This document shows positions 46,910 to 59,123 of a DNA stretch of 64,000 bases, piece by piece. Under the pieces are notes generated by a model. It was given only the letters and a program-made list of their open reading frames with translations. It ran no database searches and had not been told where the DNA came from. Location of the stretch: positions 62,643,920 to 62,707,919 of the forward strand of contig NC_087247.1 in assembly GCF_037042905.1 (NCBI RefSeq), read 5' to 3'. The stretch comes from Lytechinus pictus (lineage: Eukaryota; Echinodermata; Echinoidea; Temnopleuroida; Toxopneustidae). The first letter of the stretch is position 1. Every line of letters begins with the position of its first letter. A program made the translations under genes and the position numbers.

Positions 46910-48970
46910 TAAAAATCATAAATACTTGTTCTTTTAAACAATAGAAAGTTAATCTGTATTCTTGTTGCTATTTTCTGTTTGTAAATGGGAGGGCTTCGTT
47001 GTAAGGCAGTTTTATAACTGAACCGAACTACCCTCCACCTTATTGTATCATTTGTAATAAATAAAACATGAATAAATAAATAAATGAATTTTCAAAATGC
47101 AACGTAAAGGTTCGATTGAATCACTGAGTGGGAAGACCGTTCACCATGTTGGTAACCCTTAAAAGGATTTTTGGGATTATGGAATGAAGAGAAATTGAAT
47201 AATAACAAAAATGAAAGAGACTGACTGGAAATTTAGAGGCGAGAAAATAAAATGCTCAGTGGGAGAGCAGAAAGATTGTTTTTGTGATGGGATGATGTCC
47301 TTAGTTATGACCATGAGATATGAAGTAATGAAGCAAGCCTGATTTTCAATCATCAGGACTTCAGGAGGTGCCATTTATATAAACAGAAAATGAATTGTGG
47401 GCCTTTTCTATATAATGTAACAAAAATAAATGAGTGCCCGAGCATGGATATTCTATACATCCACTTTATCCAACAACTAAGATACAATAGTGCTGTGTAG
47501 AGATAATCAGATTGAGTTCTGCAATTTGAAAAGTCATATACCCCTCCATGCCATCATTGACATGATTGAAACATCTTGAAATGGATATTCTCTGAGTCTG
47601 GCTCTGTGTTGATTAAATACCTGGATCATATAGCTTTACTTCTTTTATTTCGAAAGTACTTTAACGTGCAAAAAATTATTATGATTCAATTATTTAGAAA
47701 AAAGCACAGGAACAAAGAATAAATATGTATAGCATTTTCTCCTTCAGCGGTGTTAAGATCAAATTTTACAAATATCGCAATACTAATATGGTATGGGAGG
47801 GTATTCAAGTTGGACATGCTAATCGGAATATCTGACCAGCCATCACAGCTCTGCCATGTTCTTCTTATTGATATACAACACAATCATGTAAATAGCTTGT
47901 TAATGCGTTGATTCATATCGTGATTTATATTGCTTAAAATGATCGAAAATAATATAATTGAAGCAGATACATGGAATATTCTGTGCCCAGACACTTCGTG
48001 ATAAAGAAACAATTTTCTTAAAATGCCACATTGGGTAAGTAAATGGCCACTGCCAATCAACTGGAAAGGCTACACAACGAACGTCACTACGTACAATCAA
48101 TTAAGTAGTTCTATCATTAGCACCATCCATCTAATAACAATTCATTCTTGCCTACCTGACACTTATGAGCAGTGATTTCAACGCGGTTGATATTCTATTC
48201 CAGTCGGCATAATACACTGTTCTATATGTAAATAGAAAAGTGGACAAGAATGGCGGAAATCATGGAACATAATACGAATTCTGTGTTAGAATTTTTATAT
48301 AAAATATAGGTAGGACTGGGTCAACGTAGTTGAGACAGGAAAATATTGTGTAATTCATTTAACGGTATAATCGGAGAGACAGTCAATGTGAGATGAAAAT
48401 GAGGAGATAGAGTATTTCAAGCATTATCCACGAATGAACTATAGTGTTTAGAGCTCTTAATTAAGAACTAGTACTCTGCGAATCGGATACAAAAGACCAC
48501 ATCGGTTTGGAGCAAATCACCATGGGTGCAATATTGGTTGACTTTCTCCACAGCACCCGTTCTAATATTTGCAGAAAGGTTTTAATTCATTCAGTTTCGC
48601 TCTGTGTTCTTCTGTTTATCTCGTTTTCTATTCATTACCCTCACTGTATACTGAGAGCTCTGTTAACAAATCACACTCTCGTATTTTCTTTGAGACATCA
48701 TTAGACCCTGGTGGATTCGCAAACGACAAAAATACACTTCTCATTTCATCTGAAACTTTCGATTAGAAAGGGTCTTTATCGTTGATAGATTGTAATCATC
48801 TTCCAGACGATATTTTGCCAAGTTCCAAAAGCTCGTGAGAAAAAGAAAAGTAATGATAGCCTGTTAGCAATTTTCTTATCAAGAGACATGCACATGTCTG
48901 GACTGGAGCATCGAAATGCGCAGTTAGATCAATGTTATCCTCTTCTGATATTTCATGCAAGACATCGTAT
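46910..48970. other. No gene seen
   Basis: AT-rich, low in repeats compared with neighbours. Candidate upstream regulatory DNA of the Tctex1 gene; no motif stands out. Confidence 0.45.
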
Positions 48971-48978
48971 AGTGACGA

Positions 48979-49015
48979 AATATATATACGGTCAAGTTTG
49001 GAGTGATCAGGAAGT
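48979..49015 (+). promoter_or_regulatory. TATA-like box upstream of the Tctex1 gene
   Basis: The run tatatatac at 48981-48989 lies about 225 bases before the ATG at 49206 and would set a start near 49010, leaving a plausible 5' UTR. A possible splice acceptor (tctttccag) near 49129 leaves room for a short 5' UTR intron. Context only. Confidence 0.3.
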
Positions 49016-49205
49016 ACTAAAACTATTCTAAACAGAAGACTGCAAGTTGGAGTCAGGAAGAGTAGTTTTTAGGTGTTAAAATAATACTTGTCAAATGAAA
49101 TGGGACTGTGATACATAATCTTTCCAGGCTTTCGGAGGACCAAGCTTGCTGTTTTCTTAATTAACGGACTGAAACAAGAGGAGATAAATTCTTCTTTTAA
49201 TCATC

Positions 49206-49643
49206 ATGTCTGACCGATCCAAAGCTCCAGCTGGAGCTGGTAGTGAAGATGCCTTCTTGACGGAGCCTGCTTCACGACCATCCACTGCAATGGAGCCATC
49301 ATATCGAATGGAGCCAGCCAGGAAGTTTCGAACTTTGAATATTGAGCAAACCACTGAGAATATCTTAGAGAAACACCTATCTCAAGAAAATTATGATCCT
49401 AAGCAGTGTCGTCTTCTGTCTCGGGATATCGCAGGCATTATCATGGAGGAACTGAAGAGAATGATGTATCCTCGATATAAGTTCGTCGTCGTCGTCAACA
49501 TCGGGAGTAAGAAAGAGAAACCCGGAGTGCAGCTTGGTAGTCGATGTCTTTGGAATGACAGTACCGATTCAATGACCACTGTACATTACAGTAACGGATC
49601 ATTGTTCGCAGTAGTTATGGTTTATGGACTGTATCAGGAATAA
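49206..49643 (+). CDS. Tctex1-type dynein light chain (DYNLT/TCTEX1D family)
   Basis: 145 residues. Tctex1 light chains dimerise and dock cargo or ciliary components to dynein. After a Ser/Ala/Pro-rich tail of about 40 residues, the domain runs from 50 to the end: ENILEKHLSQENYDPKQCRL, then IIMEELKRMMYPRYKFVVVV, SRCLWND and a terminal SLFAVVMVYGLYQE. These are the hallmark blocks of TCTEX1D proteins, often ciliary. The long N-terminal tail fits TCTEX1D rather than the 113-residue DYNLT1/3. The coding part has no intron, and an A-rich run with AATAAA overlaps the stop, so a retrocopy is possible. The frame is intact. Confidence 0.88.
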   Translation: MSDRSKAPAGAGSEDAFLTEPASRPSTAMEPSYRMEPARKFRTLNIEQTTENILEKHLSQENYDPKQCRLLSRDIAGIIMEELKRMMYPRYKFVVVVNIGSKKEKPGVQLGSRCLWNDSTDSMTTVHYSNGSLFAVVMVYGLYQE

Positions 49644-50502
49644 AAAAAAATAATGTTCATAAAATATACAGCAGATATTCTCTTCGAAAATAACCCCAAA
49701 TCAACTCTACAAGTTTCTTTCCTGCATACATTTGGTGATCGATTACCAAATCTATCAATCGTGAGTTTGATGTTACACGTCTACTAATTTCAGTCATCGC
49801 TTGGGTCTTTCTGGTCTTCCTTTCCATCTTTCAGACTGTGCATAGAGTCTTCATATACTTGCATTAGTAAATCGTGTTTATGTTTACCCATGATATTACT
49901 GCTAAAGTACTACGGTATATGGACTAAGCTTAATAATTAATACGACGTCAAACCCACAACTTTACTATATTTGGATTTGAGCAGAAAATACGATTCATTA
50001 AAATGTGTGTATACGCCATGTGTTCAGTCGTTACACAAACTACAGTGAACAACAAAATAGAAAGAAAAATATAAATACATGTGTAAATAACAATATTGGG
50101 AAGTATCAGAAGATTCCACTTTTCTTGGAACAATAATTTTTTGAAATGCATATTATTCTGCGTGAATTTGCTGTTATTGCAGTGATGTTCCTTGCATGTT
50201 ACATTCTTATAAATATATAATTTTTCTTTGATTCAATTGTGTTGCTACTACAAACAAATTTAGGAATGAATCCGCATAAATATAAGTATGGTTTCTTGTT
50301 TAATATGTAAAAAAAAATGATATGAAAATCATTTTCATACAGATTTTAAGTGGGAAGACTCCGGTGCCATATATTGATCTTCTCGAAAGTCACGACGATC
50401 TGATGTGTTCTTGATGAATTCAAATTGAACGTGTATCCATGTCCATGGATTTATTTCAAGGAGTGCTAAATCGATTTTATGTACCCCATTCTCTAATGTT
50501 TT

Positions 50503-51010
50503 CCTGCTGGATAGAAGACAGTGTCCCACAATATGTTCACAATGTGTTCACACTGTTCCATTGTATATCCACAGTGTGTTTCACATTATCCATCAGTATA
50601 TCTAGTGTGTTTCACACTGTTTCGTAGTTTCTTTCACACTATCAATCAGTATATCCAATGTGTTAAACACTGTCCCACAGTAGGTCCACAGTGTGTTTAA
50701 CACTACCCCACGGTGAGTTCACACTGTTCCATAGTATATTTGCAGTGTGTTTCACTCTGTTCCACAGTCTGTCCACTGTGTGGTTCACACTGTCACACAG
50801 CATGTTCACAATGTGTTTCGCACTTTTAAAATTCTCAAAGTGCAATATGTGAACACATTGTGAGCACTCCCAATATGTAGATCTCCACAGTGTGAAATCA
50901 TCTCCACAGTTTTTTGTCAAATTTGATCATTTTAACATTGTGAATAACATGCATCTTTATGATAGTCCATCGTATATGATAGCACACTGCGAACATACGT
51001 TCCAGCAGGG
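50503..51010. repeat. ~500-bp element with CACAGTGTG-rich tandem core
   Basis: Ends ttcctgctggatag and the inverse of ttccagcagggag bracket about ten copies of a diverged unit of 33-44 bases built on tccacagtgtgtttcacact. Each unit is itself partly palindromic. Related words are at 36180-36560. Confidence 0.6.
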
Positions 51011-51205
51011 AGAGACCAAACTATGATATATAATTATGAACGAAAAGCATTATGTCATTATACGAAGATTGTGTGATTAGTACGAATTATTGTATTTTTC
51101 AAATAGAGGAATAAAAAAAACCGAATTGAATAAAATAGACAAGGGCTAAATTTTTACCATTCACAAAATTGAAAAATTTAATGTATTTTCGTGAGCTGTA
51201 CTAAT

Positions 51206-51929
51206 CAGAGGCGTCGATCCTGGGGAGCGATCGCCCCACCAATGAAAATATTGGGGGGCAAACATATCGTTTTGCCCCCCCCCCCCAATAATTCCGGATG
51301 TGCAAAAATAAAATAAGATTGTAATGTTACACAGAAATCGGCAAGCGAGAATAAGATACACAACTCGTTCTTTATTTAGAATCGTGCTCAAATTGTCCTT
51401 TTTTCAGAGTGGAATGTAAAAATTTCAGCTGGCGCTTCGCGCCCGCATTTCTTTAGCGAAAAAACCCTTACTTTTCATTAATAATAGGTGAATAGACTGT
51501 TCCGTTTTCAGGTCTAAACCTCAAAAGAATTCCCGCTTCGATTAGCAACAATTTTTTGTTGGATATATATCCTGTTCTTTATTAAAAAGTCCATTAAGCT
51601 GTCATTTTTTTTCAGATCGAAATATCAAAATTTTCAGCTCGCCCGCTTTGTGCTCGCATTTATTGTCCTTTTAGATACCCATCTTAATCATTGTTACCAA
51701 GAATGCTTAGAATATCAAGCTTTCAGGTCAGAATATAAAGGAATTTCAGCTTGCTCTCGGCCCTCGCATTATCTGTGTAGTGAGATATGTATCCTCCTCA
51801 TGAGTTACTACAAACAGTCCTAACAGGTACCTTTTTCCTGTTTTCAGGTCAGTATACTAAAAAATTTCAGCTCGCGCTTCGCGCTCACATTATAATTTGT
51901 AGGTGGGATAAGTGTATCTTTCTCATGAG

Positions 51930-51966
<37 letters not shown>

Positions 51967-52082
51967 AATACTTATATTTATATTATATAGGCGTGTGTGT
52001 GAGTTGTGTGATGGAGCGCCTTTGGAACGTTGATTCATGATTTTGCCCCCCCCCCAATCTGAAAAATGGATCGACGCCCCTG
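51206..52082. mobile_element. hAT-like non-autonomous element with repeated core
   Basis: Ends cagaggcgtcgatcctggg and the inverse of ggatcgacgcccctg (52068-52082). Flanks GTACTAAT (51198-51205) and CTACTAAT (52085-52092) suggest a decayed 8-bp duplication, with two bases between the end and the right copy. Inside, about four ~110-150-bp repeats carry ttttcaggtcag... and ttcagctcgcgcttcgcgc. A (TA)n run at 51930-51965 lies within. Confidence 0.6.
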
Positions 52083-52338
52083 GACTACTAATTGTTGTAT
52101 AAAATAGTGGTGTATAAGAATAATTATCGGAAACAGACTTCAAAGTCCGGGGTTTATTTATTCATCGCTATCTGATCTACAAAGAAATAGGCAAGAATTA
52201 AAACAAAACCACTTTTTAATGAAATACAAAAATAGCTCTCGATATATATCTTTCCCATAAGCATATTGACAATAATCTTTTCTCAGAAAAAATAAAAGAA
52301 TAAAATAGACTTGTAAAATCTTCAATGGATTTAGCGTA

Positions 52339-52533
52339 CACTCTTAAAAATGTTGGGCAATATATACTGTCCACACAACAATTGGTTTAAACTTTGTCCA
52401 ATTCTGGGTAGTTTTAAACTAATAATGTGTGTTTTGGGTGAAAACTACACAGTATTGGTTGAAAACTACCCATAGTTGGATAAATTTTAAAACCAATTGT
52501 GTGGACAGTATATTGCCCAACATTTTAAGAGTG
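52339..52533. mobile_element. 195-bp TA-flanked palindromic MITE
   Basis: Long terminal inverted repeats (cactcttaaaaatgttgggc, continuing aatatatactgtccacacaa) occupy most of the element, with TA duplicated at 52337-52338 and 52534-52535. This is the Tc1/mariner type of MITE. Confidence 0.85.
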
Positions 52534-52740
52534 TATGAACTGATTTTCAATCAATCTATAGATCAAGATGAATTTCATTCACATGGCAAATTCATAATTC
52601 ATTCTATCTAGGTCATAAAACTACTTTATTATATTTCTTTCATATATTATAATTGTGAATTAGTCATATCATTTTGGGTAAGAGTTGTATTTCACAAATA
52701 TATAGATTTCACGTATAATTCATGTGATTCTTGAATTTTG

Positions 52741-53300
52741 TCATTTATTTATTTATTTATTTAAAAATCTTTATACAGGATAAGCATGTTCAGATAATAT
52801 ATACACTGTTTTTCAACATGGTCCTGTTGACATAGTAAACATCTAACAATGTACAGAAAAAAATGCATTAAACAATTTAAATTCAGACATAGTAAATAGT
52901 AAAAAAAATGAGTGACATCGGTATTAACAAACATAGATATATAAAAAACAAAAGATATATGTGCACTGGGTGATGAATACTAAATTGAAAGTTGAAAACA
53001 TAAACCGGCATAAAGATGAATAGAATGAAGAGCGGAGAGAGTGTTACGCGAAGTGTGTTTTCTTATATTTCCTTTTAAAAGTATCAATTGAAGTTGCATT
53101 CTGAAGTTCTGAATCTAAACTATTCCATACATTTCCTCCTGCATATCTTAAACTATTCTTAAAAAACTCAATGTTCGGTTTAGGTATAACAACGTTGAGC
53201 GAGTTGGCATATCTTGTATTCATTGGATGTCTATCAAAAACCATATCAACGTACCGGAGCATATCCATAGACACAGTTATACATAATACATGCAAGGAAA
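52741..53300 (-). mobile_element. LINE 3' end, reverse transcriptase C-terminus
   Basis: Minus strand frame: RHPMNTRYANSLNVVIPKPN, then FFKNSLRYAGGNVWNSLDSE and SIDTFKRKYKK, the usual C-terminal blocks of non-LTR reverse transcriptases. The 3' UTR ends in an (aaat)n run read on the minus strand (52741-52765), marking the element end. Confidence 0.75.
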
Positions 53301-54863
53301 TAATTTCGTCTGTTTTCTAAACATTCTATTCTTGTTCTCTGACAAATAAATACTTGAGGGAAATTTCTCCAGCAACCAGTGTCTCGAGATTCTTTTTGAA
53401 CAAAGAAACCGAATTATGTAAGAAATTAGATGAATGGAACTTGTAATAACATTCTAGCTTCTCTTTAAAGTTTAGAATGTAAAACAATTTTTACTGTGTC
53501 TTTTATTTCAAAACGAAATAAATACCGCTTTCGACTGTAAGGTGAATACACCAGTTTAGTTTTGGAACACTCCATAACACTTCATGAAACTTTTATACTT
53601 TATGGAACTGGGAATCGTGAACAAATATTTCAATACGTCAAGATGTGTGTTTGAAGCCTGTATTGTCTCAGTGTTGAATCTTGATAAATGAATAGAGAAA
53701 GATCAAACAAGCATAAAACTTCCAGTGGAAATTAAGATTGACTTTTAGTGTCAATTTTATTTCACAAAACAATTAGATTTACAAGTTGGCCAGTATGCAA
53801 ATCGAAAGACATTGATTCCTGTTGTATTTTATCATTTGAAATATCAAACACATCATACACGTAGATGTACTAGGAGAGGTTGCAAAGCTGGTATCAAGAG
53901 AAGAAAACAGATTCCCCAAGGTCCTATTCCTGTACAAATTGGTTATGGAACATTTTCACTATTTCCCACAAGAGGTAATCTGCCTGGGAGGACATCTACA
54001 TGTAAGAAGAACACTGTCCAGCTTTAGCACAGACGAATAAAGAGACAAAATAGAAGAGAATCTACCACATCATTCTGTATGATCAATGCTGGGTCCCTAA
54101 ATAATAAGGCCAGCGAATTTGTGGTGCACAACAACCTTGATTTTGTTGGCCTGTTTGCGAGACCATGCTGACGATGATGCTGTGATAACAGGACTCAACC
54201 CTGGTGGATACACTTTCAAGCACTTACCAAGAACGGGAAAACATGGAGGTGGAGTTGGCCTTCTCTATCGTAGTTCTCTCAATGTTAAAATCCACCAGTC
54301 TGTCCAGAACGTCAAGTCCTTTGAAATGACTCAAATGGATGTCATAGAGAACTCGAATGCTGTACGCCTGGCTGTTTTCTACAGACCGTCAGCTTCATCA
54401 GTTCCTTTCAGGTGTTTCCTTGATGAGTTCTCAAACGCACTAAATGATTATCTCTTTAAGCAAGCCAGTATAATCATCTCGGGAGACTTCAACATTCACG
54501 TTGACACAACTTCAGCAAAAGCCAGAGGGTTCATGGATCTTCTTAAATCGTATTACCTTGGACAACACACCCAGCAGCCAACGCATGAACATTGGCATAT
54601 ACCCTGGACCTGTTGATATCAAGGTCACAGAAAGAAGACTTCCAAGAAAGTGCTCTCTGGCATCACGTAATATCCGCTTTATTGAGGATTTGAAAAAAAG
54701 TCCCATGCACTGATTAAGAAATACATAACTAACAGCTTGGAGATTGCTGTCAGCTAGCAATTACAACTCAATTCTGATGGCTACTCTAAATCAACATGTT
54801 CCAGTCAAGAAGCGTGCAGTGACTGTTCGTTCAAACACTCAGCGGTATACACCGAAAATCTCA

Positions 54864-55011
54864 ATAGTTGCAGAAAGAGTTGCAATCAATCGCAACTCAA
54901 AAAATCATGCGCAATTTGATTTTCGACCAATCAACAATGCGCATTTGGGACTTACGCATGATTTTTAGAGTTGCGATTGATTGCAACTCTTTCTGCAACG
55001 GGCCCCAGGTC
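54864..55011. mobile_element. Palindromic MITE, about 148 bp, inside the LINE relic
   Basis: gttgcagaaagagttgcaat ... and its inverse attgcaactctttctgcaac bound the element; the arms also pair over caatcgcaact and aaaaatcatgcgcaa. Centre near cgaccaatcaac. Confidence 0.85.
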
Positions 55012-55139
55012 TCATTTATTACATATCAAACCCACATAAAAATTACAGGCTATTACAAAAAACAAACACACTGCATACAATAATTTAAGGAAAAAATACA
55101 GATTGTCGGAATACGATGACAACAATGAATTGATTAAAA

Positions 55140-55740
55140 AGGAATTACGATCCTCCGAGGACCCTTTTCCACAACTCAATATTTATCTCTTTATTTGTTT
55201 TGCTTTTGTTTGTTTCTACCTCTATACGATCTCTCAACAATAAAGACAAATATTTTTTCAAAATATTATGTGTTGCATTTTTATTTCCTATATGTATACT
55301 TGCGGCTCTATAAATGGAAAAAGGTGCGTAGTTAATGAATAATCTTATATCATTGATATTTTATGTCTTTGTAACTATGTTAAATACGGCAAACTGAGGT
55401 GAAAACACAACATTCTTACAACAGCTGTTACGTATAACCATTTCTACAGTATTTAAAAATGATTTAACTGAATAACAAAAGAAACATACACGCATTAAAT
55501 CCCCCTTTTGGTCACAATAATTACAAATATCAGACTCTTTCAATTTCCATTTAAACAATTTGGATGGAACTGGCAAAATATTGTACATAAACTTAAAAAT
55601 AAATTGAATGAGAGTATTATCACGAACATATTTTAACTTATATAACCAAAGCGATTTCCAATTAATCGCAGGATTTGGGTTTGAAAATTTAATTCCAATA
55701 ACAACTTGCTCTAGACGTCTTCTTTTTCAAAGTCAAGAGA
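55140..55740 (-). mobile_element. Second LINE fragment nested in the L2-like relic
   Basis: Minus strand frame: FKFMYNILPVPSKLFKWKLK, ESDICNYCDQKGDLMRVCFF, then FLNTVEMVIRN. The Cys-rich block after the reverse transcriptase is typical of many LINEs. Truncated at both ends, with stops. Confidence 0.65.
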
Positions 55741-57755
55741 TCATTATAAATTTGTTTCAATTTACCATACTCAATACAAGTCTTGATACTGGAGTTGTTC
55801 CTGAGAACCTGAAGGCGGCGATTGTTCGTCCAACTTTGAAGAAATCTGGAATGGATGCCGAGTCTCTTCAGAGCTACCGTCCCATATCCAATCTGCCATA
55901 TCTTTCAAAGGTTATGAAGCGCGTAGCATGCTTCCGCCTTCTTCAGGAAACACGCTTATTGATAATTACCAATCAGACTACCGACCTTATCACAGCGTGG
56001 AAACACTTCTAACCAACCTAACTGATGATGTCCTGCGACAGGTGGACAAAGGCAACATCACAGCTCTTGTCCTTCTTGATATGTCGTCAGCGTTTGATAC
56101 GATATCGACCACGGAATACTCATTGACCAGCAGCGATCCCTTAGCGTCGATGGTACCGCTTTATGTTGGTTCAGGTCCTATCTGATGAATCGTTCTCAGT
56201 GTGTGCAGATTGGTGAAGCTAAGTCTGAAGTTACTCCTCTGACATACGGCGTCCCCCAATGGTCATTATGCTGCCCGCTCTTTTCAGCATAAATATATGT
56301 GCATCATCATCATCATCAAGAAACATTACCTAAAACATCACTGCTGTGCACATGACATTCAATTATTGTGTCATTTCTTCCCAATTGTGCAGCATGCAAT
56401 GTCATTGACTGCAATGCAGTTAGAGACTTGCATCAAGGATATCAACAGGTGGATGGATGTGTCTGGTGTAAAATTCAATCATCAAAAGTCAGAGTTGATT
56501 ACTTTTGGATCAAGACAAATGTTCAACAAAATACCCACAGAGGACTTTTGTATCCATGTTTTGAAAAGTGTTATTTACCCATCCTCCAAAGTTCGCAACC
56601 TTGGTGTGATCTTTGACATAAACATGTCCTTCGATGATCATGTATCCAATATATCAAGATCTGTGAGATATCAACAACCTCAGCTTTGTTTGTAAGTTCC
56701 TGACCCGAGACACAACTGAACAACTAGTCCACGCCCTCGTTTCTTCTCGTCGTCGATTTCTGCAACTCCCTGTCTTTCCCAACAACAGCTATCCAAACTT
56801 CAACGCCTTCAGAATTATGCAGCTAGACTGGTGGCCCTCACCAAGAATGTCACATAACCCCTGTTCTGCAGTCCCTTTACTGGTTCCAATCGATAAGCGC
56901 ATCATCTTCATGCTCATGTTGCTGACTTACCACACAGTCCATGGCTCATCACCAATTTATCTGCAGAACTCAACACAGGCACACTAACCCTCTCGTGTTC
57001 TACGATCATCAGACTCTTCCATACTCAAAGTTCCTAGATCCATGCATTCCTGGGGTGACCATAGCTCTTCCCACGCAGCCCCTTCTCTGTAGAACAGTCC
57101 TCCTCTTCCTCTCCATCAGGCTTCTTCCGTATCATCTTTTAAACAATTACTTAAAACACATCTTTTCACCATGTAATTTATCCTTCACTGGTATTAACTG
57201 TATTATCTTTAAATAATATGTTGTATTTTATCCATTTAAGTCATTGAAGTGGCTTAGATCATAGATGTTTATGTTATATTAATCAATCATTATTATCTTT
57301 GTTATTTGATTAAAAAATATGTTTTATGTTAATCAAATTAAGTTAGGCCTATATCTGTGTAAAATTTCCTTCAGTGTTTACTTCCGTATCATTAAATTTA
57401 AAAGTTTGTATACTTAATTATAAGGTGTAAGACAATCTATGTCTTGATTTTTTATAATCGTACATAGCGCCATGAGCGTCATGCCTGACGGATGTGTGCG
57501 CTTTAAAAGAATCCACAATTTTTTGTGTTTTTCAAAATAGCATCAGCAATCACTAACCTGAAATCCTTGATTCTGATTGGCAGATCAACATTGTAACCAT
57601 TGGACGACAAAATTACTATACTAGTATCTTTTATGCAACGGGGTCGAGGTCTATTTCACCACAATGGTTATCTATCGCGGAATAGTTTATAGAAATGAAA
57701 TTGATTTTTTGAAAAAGAGCCATGCTACAATAGACATTGATGAATCAGTGTAGCC

Positions 57756-58090
57756 AGGGGCGAAACCAGGATTTTCCAGGGGGGGGGGGGGGCGGCACAG
57801 TTTCCCGATGAAAATCTGACAAGCAAAAAAGAAAAAACAAGTTTTTGCCCAAAATTGAAGGCCATTTCGTCCGTGGAAAATTTGACAAAAAAAAAAGGTT
57901 TCACCTAAGATTTAAGTTAATTTCGTCCGTGAAAAAAATTGACAAATAAAAAAAGGTTCTCACTTTCAAAAAGGGGGGGGGGGGCACACTTGGTAAAAAC
58001 GGCTTATCTACATTATAACTTTTGATTAGGGCTCTCAAGGGGGGGGGGGCACGGGCCGGCTGTGCCCCCCACTGGATCTGCCAGTGAGTA
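57756..58090. repeat. G-run-rich element, possibly hAT-like
   Basis: cagtgtagccaggggcgaaa at the left and ccactggatctgccagtg at the right resemble inverted CAGTG ends. Three runs of 9-14 G, followed each time by gcac or cggcac, and three gacaa(g/a)(c/t)aaaaaa motifs lie between. A related piece is at 17770-17900. Confidence 0.4.
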
Positions 58091-58923
58091 CAACCTATAT
58101 CCTACACATTTTGTATACCAGTATATCTTGTCGTGATACACATCGATCTGTATATTTCATTTAGTTTGAGGCCGGGAAAGGCCGGGTCAAGTTCGTATTG
58201 TGTATTGTTCAGCTTATTGTGTCGATGGAATCATTTTTCATGTGATCGACATATAAAACGACATTGGGCAGGAAAATGTAATGTTATCCACTTAAAAAAA
58301 AAACATGTGATATCATCTTTTTCATCGAGAATATTATTGGCAGCAAAATGAGCATCATACATGGTAAGTACTTACTATTTTAAATTAAGCTATTCTCGAT
58401 GTGTACACATCATGATACATGATATTACTACAGTGGAAATTATTATAACTGCGACAACATTATCGATGATATCAATGATGTAATAGTTGTGTGTGTTTTA
58501 GATTAATGTTATCTAGTTTACTCCAATTTTAGTGTGCTCACTTTTAAATCTTATTCTTGAAGAACAGCCACCATTTTGACCAAAGAGAGTGTTTCATCCG
58601 GAAGTTTTAGGAGAAACCAATATGATCAATAGGAATCACCATCGTAGCAGCATACTCCTCAGTATTTCAAAATGTTCTCGCTGTCGATTGATTAAATTCA
58701 GATGGGTAATTTGTTCATGTTTCATCGTTTAATTTTATACATTCTCTCTTTCTCTCCACACATAATCATGAAATATTTCATTGCTGATATAAGTGATGGA
58801 AATATATCAAAAAGTACGAATAAAAGTGAGTAAACCATTGATAACATAATAATTATCCATGCAATCCCATGAAGGCGTACGAGAATAAAGAACTAAAGCT
58901 GGAGGAAAAAACTTGAGAGGAAA

Positions 58924-59000
58924 ATGTCTGACCAGGAGAACAGAGTATCACGAGGAGAAATAGATGAATCATGGTGGGGAGACTCATCTTCATACACCCG
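58924..59000 (+). CDS. Possible first coding exon ending at a strong splice donor
   Basis: ATG in good context (aaaATGT after a purine-rich leader) opens 25 codons, MSDQENRVSRGEIDESWWGD and SSSYT, then CG and the donor gtgagc at 59001. No in-frame stop occurs. Downstream only transposon and satellite sequence is present to the window end, so later exons, if any, lie beyond 64 kb. A second possible exon with an excellent donor (atg|gtaagta) ends at 58363, which could be its 5' UTR exon. Confidence 0.3.
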
Positions 59001-59123
59001 GTGAGCTAACTTCTTGTGAGAGAAAATTAATAAAGCTGTAATGTATCTCAATGATGAACTGATTAGGCCAAAAGAACTAATTTTCCGTGTGATGATACAC
59101 ACATGGTCTATACGTCTTTATTC

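Larger units (their letters stand above)
53812..57520 (+). mobile_element. Degenerate L2/CR1-like LINE, interrupted
   Basis: Endonuclease remnants: INAGSLNNKASEF, then GYTFKHLPRTGKHGGGVGLL, VFYRPSASS, ISGDFNIHVD. Reverse transcriptase remnants: PENLKAAIVRPTLKKSGMDA, SYRPISNLPYLSKVMKRVAC, YRPYHSVETLLTNL, LVLLDMSSAFDTIS. The YADD-type box reads CAHD (near 56351), so the catalytic Asp pair is broken, and several frameshifts occur. It is interrupted from about 54860 to 55740 by a palindromic MITE and a second LINE fragment. The 3' end (catagcgcc ... gtgcgctttaaaa) is near 57470-57515. Confidence 0.8.

Noticed and set aside
51787-52143. Frames with Tyr-Ile repeats
   Set aside because: They arise from the (TA)n microsatellite at 51930-51965.
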